Source: Micromonospora sp. NBC_00389
GTDB taxonomy: Bacteria > Actinomycetota > Actinomycetes > Mycobacteriales > Micromonosporaceae
Assembly (NCBI RefSeq): GCF_036059255.1
Contig: NZ_CP107947.1
Coordinates: 992,001-1,056,000 of the forward strand
DNA length: 64,000 nt
Direction: 5' to 3'
Shown: positions 35,247-44,167 of the stretch, in pieces
How the letters are laid out: each line of letters starts with the position of its first letter
Position numbering within the stretch: position 1 is the stretch's first letter
Program-made: the position numbers and the translations under genes
The notes under the pieces: generated by a model
The model's input: only the letters and a program-made list of their open reading frames with translations
What the model was told of the DNA's origin: nothing
Database searches by the model: none

Positions 35247-36971
35247 TCAGCGCCAGCGGTCGGTGGGCGGGGCGCCGCCGGCGCGCGGCGCATCGTCCTG
35301 CGGCGGGTAGCCGTACTGCTCCTCGACGCGGCGCCGGCCGGCCCGCTCGGGTGCGGGTTCCGCCTGGTGGCCGCGCTGGCGCGGGGGGCGCCACTCGTCC
35401 GGCACCGGCACGCCGCCGACCGGCAGCGCTGGCCGGTCCTCCGGTTCGGCCCGCCAGCCCCCGTCGCGGTCGTGTCGGCGCGCCGGCTCGTCCCGGTGGT
35501 ACGACTCGCGCTCGTCGTAGCCACGCGGCTCGTCGTACCGGCCCGCGTCCTCGTACCGGCGGGCGTCCTCGTGGCGGCGGGGCTCCTCGTGGCGGACGGT
35601 GGCCCATCGATCGGCCACCTGGTACTCGGTGCCGGTGGCGTCCGCGTGCATTTCGGCCCGGCGCTCACCGACCCGCAGCTCACGGCCGTGCTCGTCGTCG
35701 CGGACGGCCGCCCACCGGTCGCCGGTACGCAGCTGCGACCAGTACTCGCCGGTGTCGTCCGCTCGCAGGGCCGGCCCGGGCTGCGGCGCTGCCGTCCGAT
35801 CCGGCTCACGCTGCTCCGACCAGCCGCGGTCGTCGTGGTGGTCGTCCGGGTTCGGCCAGGAACCCGGGTGCGGCCGGTCGGGTGCCCGCTCGGGTCGAAC
35901 GCCCCAGCCGGGCTCACCCCGGGTCGCGGCCTGCCCGGCCCAGGGCCGGTCGTCGCCGGAGCGGCGATCGTCGGCGGGGCGGGCACGGTCGTCGTAGCCG
36001 GACCGGCCGCGTTCCTCGGGCTCACCCCACGAGCGGTCAGCCGGCCGGGAAGGCTCCTCCGCGCCGCCGCCCCGGGCCCACTCCCGTGCCGGCGGGGTCC
36101 ACTGGCCGGCGTATCCGCCGCCGTACGGCGCTCCCGGCTCGGCCGGACCGCCGTCCACCACGGTGTGCCGGGTGGTCACGTGCACGGTCTCGGTGTGCCG
36201 GACCACGCCGTGCGGCCGGTGCGCCGGCTCGGGGCGGTCCTGCTCACGAGGGCGAGGGGCCGACCCGTACCCGGCGGCGGCTGGTCGCTGCGCGCCGTAC
36301 ACCCCGCCGGCTGTCGGCGGCTCGGCACCGTACAGCCCGCCGCTGGCCGGCGGCTCGGCGCTGGCGTCGGCGGCCGACCGCGGGTACGCCGGCTCGTCAT
36401 CGTCGGCGCGCTCGGGACGGCTCCACCGGGGGGTGGCGTCCTCCGGACCTGGCACCCGGCCCCGACCGGCCGGGGCGTCGCCGGGCACCGGCACCCGGCT
36501 GCGGGCGACCGGAGCGGCGTCCACCGGCTCGGCGGCTGGCACCCGTGCCCGGCCGGCACCCGCCGGGTCGACGGAGGGGGTGGCACCGGCGAGGGCGGCG
36601 CCGCTGGCGTCGAGGCGGCGGCGGACTGCGGCGACCCCCTCCTGGGCCCGCTGCGCCTGATCGAGCGCCTGGTTGCCGCGCTGAGCGGCAGCCACGATCT
36701 CGGTGCGCAACTCCCGGCGAAGCTCCTCGATCTCGTCCAGCAGCTCGTCGGCCCGCGCCGAGGCACCCTCCCCATCGGTCCGCAGCGCGATGGAGAGGCC
36801 GATCAGCACCACCGCCAGGATGGCGAGCACCGCCGCGAAGCGCAGCGGCCCGTTGCCGTCGGCGACCAACAGGATCAGCGCCGCCACCGGGGCGAGGGCC
36901 ACACCGGCCCAGAAGAGCATGGTCAGCAGCGGCGATTGACGCCGGGCGTCGGGGGTGACCGGGGCTGGCAT
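35247..36971 (-). CDS. membrane protein with long disordered Arg/Asp/Pro/Tyr-rich tail
   Basis: 574 residues. Two membrane helices in residues 15-65 (LLTMLFWAGVALAPVAALIL and FAAVLAILAVVLIGLSIAL), a coiled coil at ~75-125 (DELLDEIEELRRELRTEI), then more than 400 residues of low complexity with loose repeats (DRWAAVRDD / DRWATVRHE; GLYGAEPPT / GVYGAQRP; runs of RRYEDAGRYDEPRGY). No enzyme motif. The composition suggests a scaffold or charge-driven assembly role, which is inference. Convergent with nuoD, 10 bp between stops. Confidence 0.75.
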   Translation of the reverse strand: MPAPVTPDARRQSPLLTMLFWAGVALAPVAALILLVADGNGPLRFAAVLAILAVVLIGLSIALRTDGEGASARADELLDEIEELRRELRTEIVAAAQRGNQALDQAQRAQEGVAAVRRRLDASGAALAGATPSVDPAGAGRARVPAAEPVDAAPVARSRVPVPGDAPAGRGRVPGPEDATPRWSRPERADDDEPAYPRSAADASAEPPASGGLYGAEPPTAGGVYGAQRPAAAGYGSAPRPREQDRPEPAHRPHGVVRHTETVHVTTRHTVVDGGPAEPGAPYGGGYAGQWTPPAREWARGGGAEEPSRPADRSWGEPEERGRSGYDDRARPADDRRSGDDRPWAGQAATRGEPGWGVRPERAPDRPHPGSWPNPDDHHDDRGWSEQREPDRTAAPQPGPALRADDTGEYWSQLRTGDRWAAVRDDEHGRELRVGERRAEMHADATGTEYQVADRWATVRHEEPRRHEDARRYEDAGRYDEPRGYDERESYHRDEPARRHDRDGGWRAEPEDRPALPVGGVPVPDEWRPPRQRGHQAEPAPERAGRRRVEEQYGYPPQDDAPRAGGAPPTDRWR

Positions 36972-37027
36972 GGCTGTGCAGCCTACCGACGATCCCCACC
37001 TGAGGGAACGGGTCCCCGGAACGCGCG

Positions 37028-37060
37028 GACGCCCCCGCCCCGTGTGGGGGCGGGGGCGTC
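37028..37060 (-). terminator. terminator after osmolyte-binding protein gene
   Basis: 14-bp GC stem (gacgcccccgcccc and its complement) with a 5-base loop, 21 bp past the stop of the binding-protein gene. Confidence 0.75.
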
Positions 37061-37081
37061 GTCAGCACGCTACGCGGTGGC

Positions 37082-38086
37082 TCAACTGGTGGCGAAAGCG
37101 CTGTCCGAGGAGAAGATCAGGCCGACGCTGATGGCACCGGTGCGCAGCCCGTTCTTGGTCAGCGGCCCGCCCTGGTCCAGCGAGGAGAACGAGCCCACCG
37201 ACAGCCCGTACGTCTTCTCCAGGCCCGGCTTGCAGAACGGACGCTGCTGGCACTCCGGCGGGCCACCCAGCACGGTCGCGTTGCCGGAGCACTTCGCCGC
37301 CAACTCGGAGAGGGTCCGCACGCCGTACTTGTCGGCGAAGGCCTGGGTCACCGCGAAGGCGTTCTGGTCCTGGGCGGCAGCCGGGGCACCGAAGGTGATG
37401 CCCGCCTTGTCGCCTTCGGCCTTGAGCGCGGCCACCGTGTTGTTGATGTCGGGCGAGGAGACCGGCGGGGGGTTGGCGCCGTTGGCCTTGGTGTTGAGGA
37501 ACTCGGCCATGGTCGCGGCGTACTCCGGGACGACCTGGATCTCGCCCTTCTCCAGTGCCGGTTCGTAGAGCTCCCGGTTGCCGATCTGCTGAACCTTGAC
37601 CTGGTAGCCGGCGGCGGTGAGTGCGATCCGGTACAGCTCGGCCAACGTCTGGCTCTCGCTGAAGTTGCCGGCGCCGACGACGATGTCGCCGCCCGGCCCC
37701 TTGGCGATGCCCGCAGTGAGGTTGTTCGCGGTGGCGAACTCCTCGGCTGCCACCTTGGGGGTCTTGCGATCGGTGTCGACGGCCTTGTTGAGCAGGACCA
37801 ACTTCGGCGTGTCGAGCGCGGCGGAGACCTTGTCCAGTGCCGCGATCAGCTGCGGGTTGGCCACCTTGCTGTTGACCGCGGGAATGACGTTGTCGGAGTT
37901 CTGGAGCTTCTTGTCGTCCTGCAGAGCGATGAGCTGCTGGCCGGCGACCGGGGCGCACCCGGCCCCGGAGGCACCCGCCTGCGGCGCGTCGGTGCCGGAC
38001 GAGCCGGCGTCACCGCACCCGGTCAGAAGCCCTGCCGCGGCGATGACGCCGATCGTGCCGATCGCCAGACGTGTTTTTGCGCGCAT
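37082..38086 (-). CDS. OpuC-type osmoprotectant-binding lipoprotein, apparently circularly permuted
   Basis: 334 residues, lipobox LLTGC. Captures glycine betaine/choline-type solutes for the adjacent permeases. The order of segments is unusual. Residues ~45-120 (LIALQDDKKLQNSDNVIPAV, then LLNKAVDTDRKTPKVAAEEF) match the C-terminal lobe end of standard OpuC proteins. Only then follows DIVVGAGNFSESQTLAELYR, the normal N-terminus after the lipid anchor, and the protein ends at ISVGLIFSSDSAFATS, the point where a standard protein would continue into LxxLxDDK. This is a circular permutation. Third gene of the minus-strand transporter unit after a 226-bp gap. Confidence 0.87.
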   Translation of the reverse strand: MRAKTRLAIGTIGVIAAAGLLTGCGDAGSSGTDAPQAGASGAGCAPVAGQQLIALQDDKKLQNSDNVIPAVNSKVANPQLIAALDKVSAALDTPKLVLLNKAVDTDRKTPKVAAEEFATANNLTAGIAKGPGGDIVVGAGNFSESQTLAELYRIALTAAGYQVKVQQIGNRELYEPALEKGEIQVVPEYAATMAEFLNTKANGANPPPVSSPDINNTVAALKAEGDKAGITFGAPAAAQDQNAFAVTQAFADKYGVRTLSELAAKCSGNATVLGGPPECQQRPFCKPGLEKTYGLSVGSFSSLDQGGPLTKNGLRTGAISVGLIFSSDSAFATS

Positions 38087-38312
38087 GTGCCCGCCTTCCG
38101 TGTCCCGGCGCGACCCGTCCCGGGCCGGCCGCGTGTCCGACGGGCGATCCTGGCTGTCGGTCGCCCGCGAATATCCACCCAACATGGTCCGCAACCGACC
38201 GACAACTTGGGGAGGGCTTCGTCACCGCATCGTCACCGGCCGGCCCGCCGCCGGTCGCCGGCTCGGCGACCGCTCACCCGGACGGGTAACCCGCCGAACG
38301 GGCCTGGGTGGG

Positions 38313-39050
38313 TCAGGCGCTGCCGGTGGCGTCGGCGGGTCGGGGCCGCCCGGCGCGCTGCTGACCGCGCCGTAGCGGACCGGGGGTGACCAGCCGTTCG
38401 ACGCCGCCCAGGATCACTTCGGCCAGCAGCGCGAGCCCGGCCACCAGTACACCGCCGGCCACGATCTGACCCCCGCCGGCCGCGATGCTCAGGCCGAAGC
38501 CGGTGCGGATGATCTCGCCGAGACCGCCGCCGTTGACGAACGAGGCCAACGCTGTGGTGGCGATCACCTGCACGGCGGCGGTCCGGAAGCCGGCGGCCAG
38601 GTAGGGCACCGCGAGCGGCAACTCCACCCGACGCAGCAACTGCCCGCCCGACAGGCCCATCCCGCGCGCCGCGTCGCGGGCCTCCGGGTCCGCCTGACGT
38701 ACGCCGGTGTAGGCGTTGGCCAGCAGCGGCGGTACGGCGAAGACGGCCAGGGCCACCACCACCGGCGTACGGCCGAAGCCGAGGAAGGTCAGCGGCAGGA
38801 TGGTCAACAGCGCCAGGGTCGGGATGGCCAGGGTGGCGTTGGACACCAGCACCACCAGGCCGCCGCCCCGCCCGGTGTGCCCCAGCCAGAGCCCGAGCGG
38901 CCAGGCCACCAGACAGCCGAGCGCCACCGCCGCAGCCGAGATCGCCAGGTGCTCGCCGAGCCGGTCCAGGATGCCGCCGGGGTTGGTCCAGTTCAGGGGG
39001 TCGTTGAGCCAGAGCACCGCCTGGTGCACCGGGTTCGCGGCGGCGCTCAC
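38313..39050 (-). CDS. osmoprotectant ABC transporter permease (second)
   Basis: 245 residues, about six membrane helices, OpuCB/OpuCD type. The EAA-like loop that docks the ATPase reads EARDAARGMGLSGGQLLRRVELPLAVP. The GTG start overlaps the stop of the other permease gene as GTGA. The last 25 residues are a basic tail (RRGQQRAGRPRP). Forms the membrane channel with the 39047-39733 product. Confidence 0.9.
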   Translation of the reverse strand: MSAAANPVHQAVLWLNDPLNWTNPGGILDRLGEHLAISAAAVALGCLVAWPLGLWLGHTGRGGGLVVLVSNATLAIPTLALLTILPLTFLGFGRTPVVVALAVFAVPPLLANAYTGVRQADPEARDAARGMGLSGGQLLRRVELPLAVPYLAAGFRTAAVQVIATTALASFVNGGGLGEIIRTGFGLSIAAGGGQIVAGGVLVAGLALLAEVILGGVERLVTPGPLRRGQQRAGRPRPADATGSA

Positions 39051-39733
39051 CGCGCGCCCCGGACGGACCAGGGGGTGACCAGCCGGGCCACCAGGACCAG
39101 CAGCAGATCCAGCAGCACCGCGAGCGCCACACAGAGCACTGTGCCGGTCATGATCTCGGCCTTGTAGAGGTTGTTCTGGAAGCCCGCGAAGATCAACTGC
39201 CCGAGCCCGCCGTGCCCGACCAGCACCCCCACGGTGACCAGCGCGACCGTCGACACGGTGGCCAGTCGCAGCCCGGTCAGGATGCCCGGGATCGCCAGCG
39301 GCAGGTCGATCCGGAACAGTCGCCCCCACCGGCCGTAGCCCATGCCCTCCGCGGCCTCGCGGACCTCCGGCGGCACCTGGTTGAGCCCGGCCACCACGTT
39401 GCGCACGATCAGCAGCAGCGCGTACAGGACCAACCCGACCAGCACGGTGGTGGCGCCGGTGCCCAGGTAGGGCGCGATGAACGCGAACAGCGCCAGCGAC
39501 GGGATGGTGTAGATCACACCGGTGATGCCGAGGATCGGACCGGCCAGCGGGCGGAACCAGTAGGCGACCACGGACAACGGTAGGGCGATCAGCACCGCGA
39601 TCAGCACCGCCCGCCCGGTGAGGGAGGCGTGTTCGCGCACCGCGGCGAGGATCGTGTCAGAGTTGTCCCGCACGTACTGCCAGGAGAACCAGGGGTTACC
39701 CGGGTCGGCCCGGTAGCTCAGGCGGAAGGACAT
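39047..39733 (-). CDS. osmoprotectant ABC transporter permease (first)
   Basis: 228 residues, six membrane helices. The EAA loop is EVREAAEGMGYGRWGRLFRIDLPLAIPG. The ATG lies 2 bp from the start codon of the divergent ATPase gene; it has no Shine-Dalgarno sequence but a TAACGT -10 ends 6 nt before it, inside the first codons of the ATPase gene. Confidence 0.9.
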   Translation of the reverse strand: MSFRLSYRADPGNPWFSWQYVRDNSDTILAAVREHASLTGRAVLIAVLIALPLSVVAYWFRPLAGPILGITGVIYTIPSLALFAFIAPYLGTGATTVLVGLVLYALLLIVRNVVAGLNQVPPEVREAAEGMGYGRWGRLFRIDLPLAIPGILTGLRLATVSTVALVTVGVLVGHGGLGQLIFAGFQNNLYKAEIMTGTVLCVALAVLLDLLLVLVARLVTPWSVRGAR

Positions 39734-39735
39734 AC

Positions 39736-40740
39736 GTGGACGTTACCCCGGAGGCCGCCGGCCTGGCCGAGTCCCCTCGCGCGGCGTCGATCTCCCTGCA
39801 GGGCATCCAGAAGCGCTACCCGAACGGCACCGAGGCCGTCCGGGAGCTGAGCCTGGAGGTCAAAGCCGGCGAGTTGGTGGTGTTGATCGGACCGTCCGGC
39901 TGCGGCAAGTCGACCGTGCTCCGCATGATCAACCGTCTGATCGAACCGACCGCCGGCCGGATCATGCTCGGTGACGAGGACGTCACCGACGTCGACCCGG
40001 TGCGGCTGCGCCGTCGGATCGGCTACGTGATCCAGAACGTCGGGCTCTTTCCACATCAGACGGTCCGGGCGAACGTGGCCACCGTTCCCGGGCTGCTCGG
40101 CTGGTCGCGGGACCGGACCCGGGCCCGCGTCGAGGAACTGCTTGACCTGGTCGGGCTGGACCCGGCCCAGTTCGGTCGCCGCTACCCGCACGAGCTGTCG
40201 GGTGGCCAGCGGCAGCGGGTCGGGGTGGCCCGCGCGCTCGCCGCCGACCCGGTGGTGCTGCTGATGGACGAGCCGTTCTCGGCCGTCGACCCGATCGTCC
40301 GGGCCCGCCTCCAGGAGGAGTTCCTCCGCCTCCAGGCCGAGGTCCGCAAGACGATCGTGCTGGTCACCCACGACCTCGACGAGGCGGTCCGGCTCGGCGA
40401 CCGGATCGCCGTGCTCTCCGAGGGCGGGCACCTGGAGCAGTACGACACGCCGGCGGCCCTGCTCGGCGAGCCCGCCACCCCGTTCGTACGCGAGTTCGTC
40501 GGGGCCGACCGGGGCATCCGCCGGTTGGCGGTCACCCCACTCGACCGGGAGTCGCTGGACCCGGTGCCCGGCGACGCCCCAGCCGACCTGCCGACCGTGC
40601 CGCTGGACGGCTCCGCGTACGACGCGCTGGCGGTGCTGCTCACCTCGGGACGGGACCGGCTCCTGGTGACCGACGACGGCCGACCGGTGGGCGCGCTCAG
40701 CCGACAGCGTCTCCTCGACCTCGGCCGCTCGACGGGCTGA
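39736..40740 (+). CDS. osmoprotectant ABC transporter ATP-binding protein
   Basis: 334 residues, OpuCA type. Walker [11 protein letters not shown]-loop [12 protein letters not shown], signature [15 protein letters not shown], Walker [16 protein letters not shown]-loop VTHD. The C-terminal ~80 residues contain a single CBS-like stretch ([25 protein letters not shown]), the osmosensing region in relatives. GTG start with aagga 5 nt upstream. Transcribed away from its permeases, unlike the single-operon order in Bacillus. Confidence 0.92.
   Translation: MDVTPEAAGLAESPRAASISLQGIQKRYPNGTEAVRELSLEVKAGELVVLIGPSGCGKSTVLRMINRLIEPTAGRIMLGDEDVTDVDPVRLRRRIGYVIQNVGLFPHQTVRANVATVPGLLGWSRDRTRARVEELLDLVGLDPAQFGRRYPHELSGGQRQRVGVARALAADPVVLLMDEPFSAVDPIVRARLQEEFLRLQAEVRKTIVLVTHDLDEAVRLGDRIAVLSEGGHLEQYDTPAALLGEPATPFVREFVGADRGIRRLAVTPLDRESLDPVPGDAPADLPTVPLDGSAYDALAVLLTSGRDRLLVTDDGRPVGALSRQRLLDLGRSTG
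39740..39745 (-). promoter_or_regulatory. -10 hexamer of leaderless permease start
   Basis: TAACGT on the minus strand, 6 nt before the ATG at 39733, within codons 2-4 of the divergent ATPase gene. Confidence 0.5.
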
Positions 40741-40752
40741 CCGGGCGCCGAC

Positions 40753-40772
40753 CCGCCCGTTCGAACGGGCGG
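40753..40772. terminator. palindromic terminator between convergent genes
   Basis: Perfect 20-bp palindrome ccgcccgttcgaacgggcgg, 12 bp past the ATPase stop. Confidence 0.6.
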
Positions 40773-40829
40773 TCTCGCCGGTGTCCGTCCGAGCGCGCCG
40801 ATCGGATCAGGCCAGCACAGCCGGTCTGG

Positions 40830-41330
40830 TCACGCCCGGCCGCCGAGGCTGGCGGTGCCGATGATCCAGCCGGAGAGGAAGCCGTAGCCGGCGCCGGCGC
40901 TGGCGTCCTGCAACGCCCCCAGCAGCGACGGGTCCGGGCCGAGCAGCGCCGCCAGCACGGCGGCGAGCCCCCCGGCCAGCACGTACGCGGCCCAGCCGGA
41001 GAAGAACTGGCTGACCGGACCGGGCACCCGGGCCACCTGGGCGGCGGGCAGCAGGTACAGCAGGGCCACCGCGAGGACCACCAGCAGCACGGCCCGCAGG
41101 TCGGCGGCGAACAACCCGCCGGCCTGGCCGTCCGCGTCCAGCCGCCAGGCCGGCCAGGCGAGCACTCGCAGGTAGTAGGCGACGCCCGACTCCGGGTCGG
41201 TCTGGGTGCCGGCCCACCCGGTGTACGCCGGGCTGCCGCAGATGCCGACCAGCAGCAGCACGGCGAGCGCCCCGGTGCCGGCGGCCGTCCCGTAGCGGCT
41301 GACCGGGCCGGAGCGGTGGAAGAGTGCCAT
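40830..41330 (-). CDS. hypothetical four-helix membrane protein
   Basis: 166 residues with four hydrophobic segments (~21-35, ~88-105, ~122-140, ~148-165). Between the first two lies an extracytoplasmic loop (SPAYTGWAGTQTDPESGVAYYLRVLAWPAWRLDADGQ). No family recognised. First of a loose minus-strand series with the 102-residue gene and the permease-like gene upstream of it. Confidence 0.7.
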   Translation of the reverse strand: MALFHRSGPVSRYGTAAGTGALAVLLLVGICGSPAYTGWAGTQTDPESGVAYYLRVLAWPAWRLDADGQAGGLFAADLRAVLLVVLAVALLYLLPAAQVARVPGPVSQFFSGWAAYVLAGGLAAVLAALLGPDPSLLGALQDASAGAGYGFLSGWIIGTASLGGRA

Positions 41331-41386
41331 GATCCGCCCAGGGCCCGAGCCAGCCGGCCGGGCGGACCTGGGCTGCCCCGACCGGC

Positions 41387-41695
41387 TCAGTGCTTCTGCA
41401 GGTAGTCGATGAAGGCGGCCCGCAGCAGTGGTGCCGACTCCTCATAGCCATGACCGGTCAGCTCCCGCCACAGCGCGGAGGCCTCGTCGATGGTCGGGCC
41501 GATCGAGTTCGGTGCGCCGTCCAGGACCGTCGCCTCGTCCGCGTTCGGCAGGTGCCGCAGCACCGACCAGAAGAACCCCACGTCGCGGTGCTCCCGGGCC
41601 CGGGCGAACGCCCGCTCCCGCAACTCCTCGGTGGACAGCGCGTCGAGCTCCTCGAACGAGGATCCGCCGGGGGTGGCGGCAGGTGTGTCGGTCAT
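41387..41695 (-). CDS. conserved small acidic cytosolic protein
   Basis: 102 residues: FEELDALSTEELRERAFARAREHRDVGFFWSVLRHLPNADEA, then IDEASALWRELTGHGYEESAPLLRAAFIDYLQKH. Mostly helical and acidic, no Cys, no membrane helix. It looks like a well-conserved actinobacterial protein of unknown function. The start at 41695 is chosen because TAGGCT lies 7 nt upstream. Confidence 0.75.
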   Translation of the reverse strand: MTDTPAATPGGSSFEELDALSTEELRERAFARAREHRDVGFFWSVLRHLPNADEATVLDGAPNSIGPTIDEASALWRELTGHGYEESAPLLRAAFIDYLQKH

Positions 41696-41702
41696 GCCGC
41701 CG

Positions 41703-41708
41703 AGCCTA
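41703..41708 (-). promoter_or_regulatory. -10 hexamer of leaderless start
   Basis: TAGGCT, 7 nt before the ATG at 41695. Confidence 0.5.
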
Positions 41709-41748
41709 ACCGTCGAGATCAGCTCCGGCTCGGCGGACGCGGCACGGC

Positions 41749-42960
41749 TCATCGGCCATCGTCCCACCGGCGCGGGCTGTCCTCCCAGCGCGGGTCCCGC
41801 CACGGATCGGCCTGTTGGGGCGCAGCCGGCGTCGGCAGCGTGGGGGGCCAGTTGTCGACCGGCTGCGACAGCGGCACGTTCCAGCCCGTGCTGATCGTGC
41901 CGTCACCGACCGGCTCCGGCCGGTCGGTGCTGCCCGGCCGGGGCCGCCCGAACGTCTCGACCAGCCGGGTGACCAGCAGCCCGACGCCGATCGCCACGCC
42001 GCCGACCGTCCAGGTGTCCACCGTCCAGTCGCGTGCCCGCGCGTACGCCTGGAAGGTCGTGACCAGGCCCACCGCCAGCAGGGTCCCGAACACCCCACCC
42101 CGGCGGCCGAACGCGCTGGTGCCGCCCAGCAGGGCCATCCCGATCGCCAGCACGGTCCAGTCCAGCCCGGGGGTGGGCGTGACCGACCCGGGGCCGTTGG
42201 CGGCGAGCAGCACGCCGGCGAGCGCGGCCAGCACCGTGGAGCCGACCAGCGCGACCGCGGTGACCACGGCGGCCACCGCACCCCGGCGACGGGCCGGATC
42301 GGCGACCGGCCGGTTCCGGCCGACCAGCCGACGGATCGCCCGGATCCCCCCGAACAGCCCGCCGAGGATCGCCACTGCGGCGAACCCGGCGAAGAGGTAG
42401 CCGGCGGTACGCCCCGGGTCGTAGTCGCCCTGCACCAGCACGGGCGCCGACCGGCGTTCGATGAACACCATCACGCCGGCCGCGCCGGCCAGGCTGGCCG
42501 CCCAGCCCGGCACGTGCAGCACCACCACGGCCAGCGCCAGCGCCAGCCCGCCCAGCGCGGCGACCGCGATGGCCGGGCCGACGGAGTCGCGCAGGCCCTG
42601 GTCGCCCTGCTCCGCGTAGTGCAGTGCGGCGGCGAGCGCGATCGGCCCGACCGCCAGGTTCGGGGCGGCGGTACGCAGGCTCAGCCCGGCGGCGAGGGCG
42701 AGCAGCCCCAGCCCGACCGCGTCGACCAGCAGCGTGCGCAGGCCGGTGCCGCGCAGCGCCGCCGGGTCGGCCCGCCAGAGCAGCCAGCCCAGGGCGGCGA
42801 GAGCGGCCAGCAGCAGGATCTCCCAGACCACGTGCACGCCCACCCGGTCCCGACCGGGCTCACCGTGAGTGGGGTCGTCGAAGACGTTCTCCAGAACGGT
42901 GGCGGGGACCCCGGATGAGGGCTCCACCGACCGGTCCCGGCCCGTTTCTTCGTACGTCAT
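41749..42960 (-). CDS. orphan ABC permease of the sugar/branched-chain type
   Basis: 403 residues, around ten membrane helices. The repeats of small hydrophobic helices with NLAVGPIALAAALHYAEQ and FAGFAAVAILGGLFGGIRAIRR resemble BPD_transp_2 permeases (RbsC/LivM type). There is no adjacent ATPase or binding protein, so it may be a stand-alone membrane protein of that fold. The C-terminal ~70 residues are polar and Pro/Trp-rich. ATG at 42960 with ggagg upstream. Confidence 0.72.
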   Translation of the reverse strand: MTYEETGRDRSVEPSSGVPATVLENVFDDPTHGEPGRDRVGVHVVWEILLLAALAALGWLLWRADPAALRGTGLRTLLVDAVGLGLLALAAGLSLRTAAPNLAVGPIALAAALHYAEQGDQGLRDSVGPAIAVAALGGLALALAVVVLHVPGWAASLAGAAGVMVFIERRSAPVLVQGDYDPGRTAGYLFAGFAAVAILGGLFGGIRAIRRLVGRNRPVADPARRRGAVAAVVTAVALVGSTVLAALAGVLLAANGPGSVTPTPGLDWTVLAIGMALLGGTSAFGRRGGVFGTLLAVGLVTTFQAYARARDWTVDTWTVGGVAIGVGLLVTRLVETFGRPRPGSTDRPEPVGDGTISTGWNVPLSQPVDNWPPTLPTPAAPQQADPWRDPRWEDSPRRWDDGR

Positions 42961-43080
42961 GACGCCGCCTCCCCGCTGGCCGGCCCTCCCTGGTCCGGCG
43001 CGCGGACGGACCGGGGGCGGCCGTTGCTCTCCGGTCGCAGGCACCGTACCCGCGCCCGGAGCCGGGCGTAACCCCTCTGC

Positions 43081-43620
43081 TCAGCGCTGGCCGGGGCGGC
43101 TCTCCCGCTGGTCGGCGTCGCGCTCGTCGTCCGGGCGCTCCGGCACCCGGCAGGAGCGCTCCAGCCAGAGCGCGGCACCGACCAGCGCCAGCGAGGCGAG
43201 CAGGCCACCTCCGGCGGCCGGCCGATCCTCCACGGCAGCCTGGGTGGTCTCGACGAAGAGCCAGCCGGTGAGCCCGGCGTAGAAGCCGGCGAAGATGGCC
43301 GCGGCCAGCGCCGACGCCTTGGCCAGCACCAAGAACCGGGCCACCAGCAGCGGGTTGACCGGCTCCCGGCCGGGCTTGCGCTCGATCCGACCTCGGGTGT
43401 TGATTGCGGCGTACCCCTCCAGCACGGCGAGCCCGGCCAGTGTCACCACCGGCAGCCAGGGCAGCCGGGGGATGCCGCTGTAGTAGAGGGTGCTGATCAG
43501 CAGCCAGGCCACCGCCGCCGCGGCCAGGGCGGCCACGACCAGGGTGGAGATCCGGGTGGGGCCCATCCGCGACCGGTCCGGGCCCGGCCCGCCCGGTGGT
43601 GGGGACTTCGCCTGCGTCAT
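43081..43620 (-). CDS. DUF3180 membrane protein
   Basis: 179 residues, four membrane helices (starting at ~24, 57, 94 and 135). The segment INTRGRIERKPGREPVNPLLVARFLVLAKASALA between helices 2 and 3 is the conserved core of DUF3180, which follows folK in many actinobacteria (Rv3605c position). Function unknown. 19 bp downstream of folK. Confidence 0.88.
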   Translation of the reverse strand: MTQAKSPPPGGPGPDRSRMGPTRISTLVVAALAAAAVAWLLISTLYYSGIPRLPWLPVVTLAGLAVLEGYAAINTRGRIERKPGREPVNPLLVARFLVLAKASALAAAIFAGFYAGLTGWLFVETTQAAVEDRPAAGGGLLASLALVGAALWLERSCRVPERPDDERDADQRESRPGQR

Positions 43621-43639
43621 GCCGGCCGGCTCCGCTCGG

Positions 43640-44167
43640 TCATGCCGTCGACTCTAACGCCAACTCCGGCCGCGGACGCAGATCCAGCGCGTGCTCCGCC
43701 GCGGGGCCGGCGGTGAGCAGGTCGGTCAGCCAGCCGTGACCGGGCAGCCGTCCGTACGGCTGGATGTCGATCCACGGTCGCAGCACGAAGGCGCGCAGGT
43801 GTGCCCGGGGGTGTGGCAGGGTCAGCTCGGGGTCGTCGCTGAGCACCGGCTCGTCGTCGTCGCCCCAGACCGCGATCACGTCCACGTCGAGGGTGCGCGG
43901 CCCGAACCGCCGCTGTGGGTCACGGACCCGGCCAGCCGCGCGCTCCGCGGCCCGGGCCCGCTCCAGCCAGTCGCGCGGGGCGGCGGCGTCGTCCTGGGCC
44001 AGCAGCACCGCGTTGAGGTACGCGGGCTGGTCCTCGTCCCCCCACGGTGGAGTCTCGTACACGCCGGAGAGCACCAGCACAGCGTCGCCGAGCGTGGCGA
44101 CGGCCGTCCGGAGATGGCCCAGCCGGTCGCCCAGGTTGCTGCCGAGCGAGAGCACGGCCCGGGTCAC
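43640..44167 (-). CDS. folK: 6-hydroxymethyl-7,8-dihydropterin pyrophosphokinase
   Basis: Activates hydroxymethyldihydropterin for FolP. 175 residues. LSLGSNLGDRLGHL N-terminus and the signature RRFGPRTLDVDVIAV. The GTG start overlaps the folB stop as GTGA. The last ~25 residues extend past the usual end. Confidence 0.95.
   Translation of the reverse strand: MTRAVLSLGSNLGDRLGHLRTAVATLGDAVLVLSGVYETPPWGDEDQPAYLNAVLLAQDDAAAPRDWLERARAAERAAGRVRDPQRRFGPRTLDVDVIAVWGDDDEPVLSDDPELTLPHPRAHLRAFVLRPWIDIQPYGRLPGHGWLTDLLTAGPAAEHALDLRPRPELALESTA

Noticed and set aside
33677..36025. 782-codon minus-strand ORF
   Set aside because: Runs antisense to nuoD and the MidA-type gene, and out of frame over the 35247-36971 gene; no motifs.
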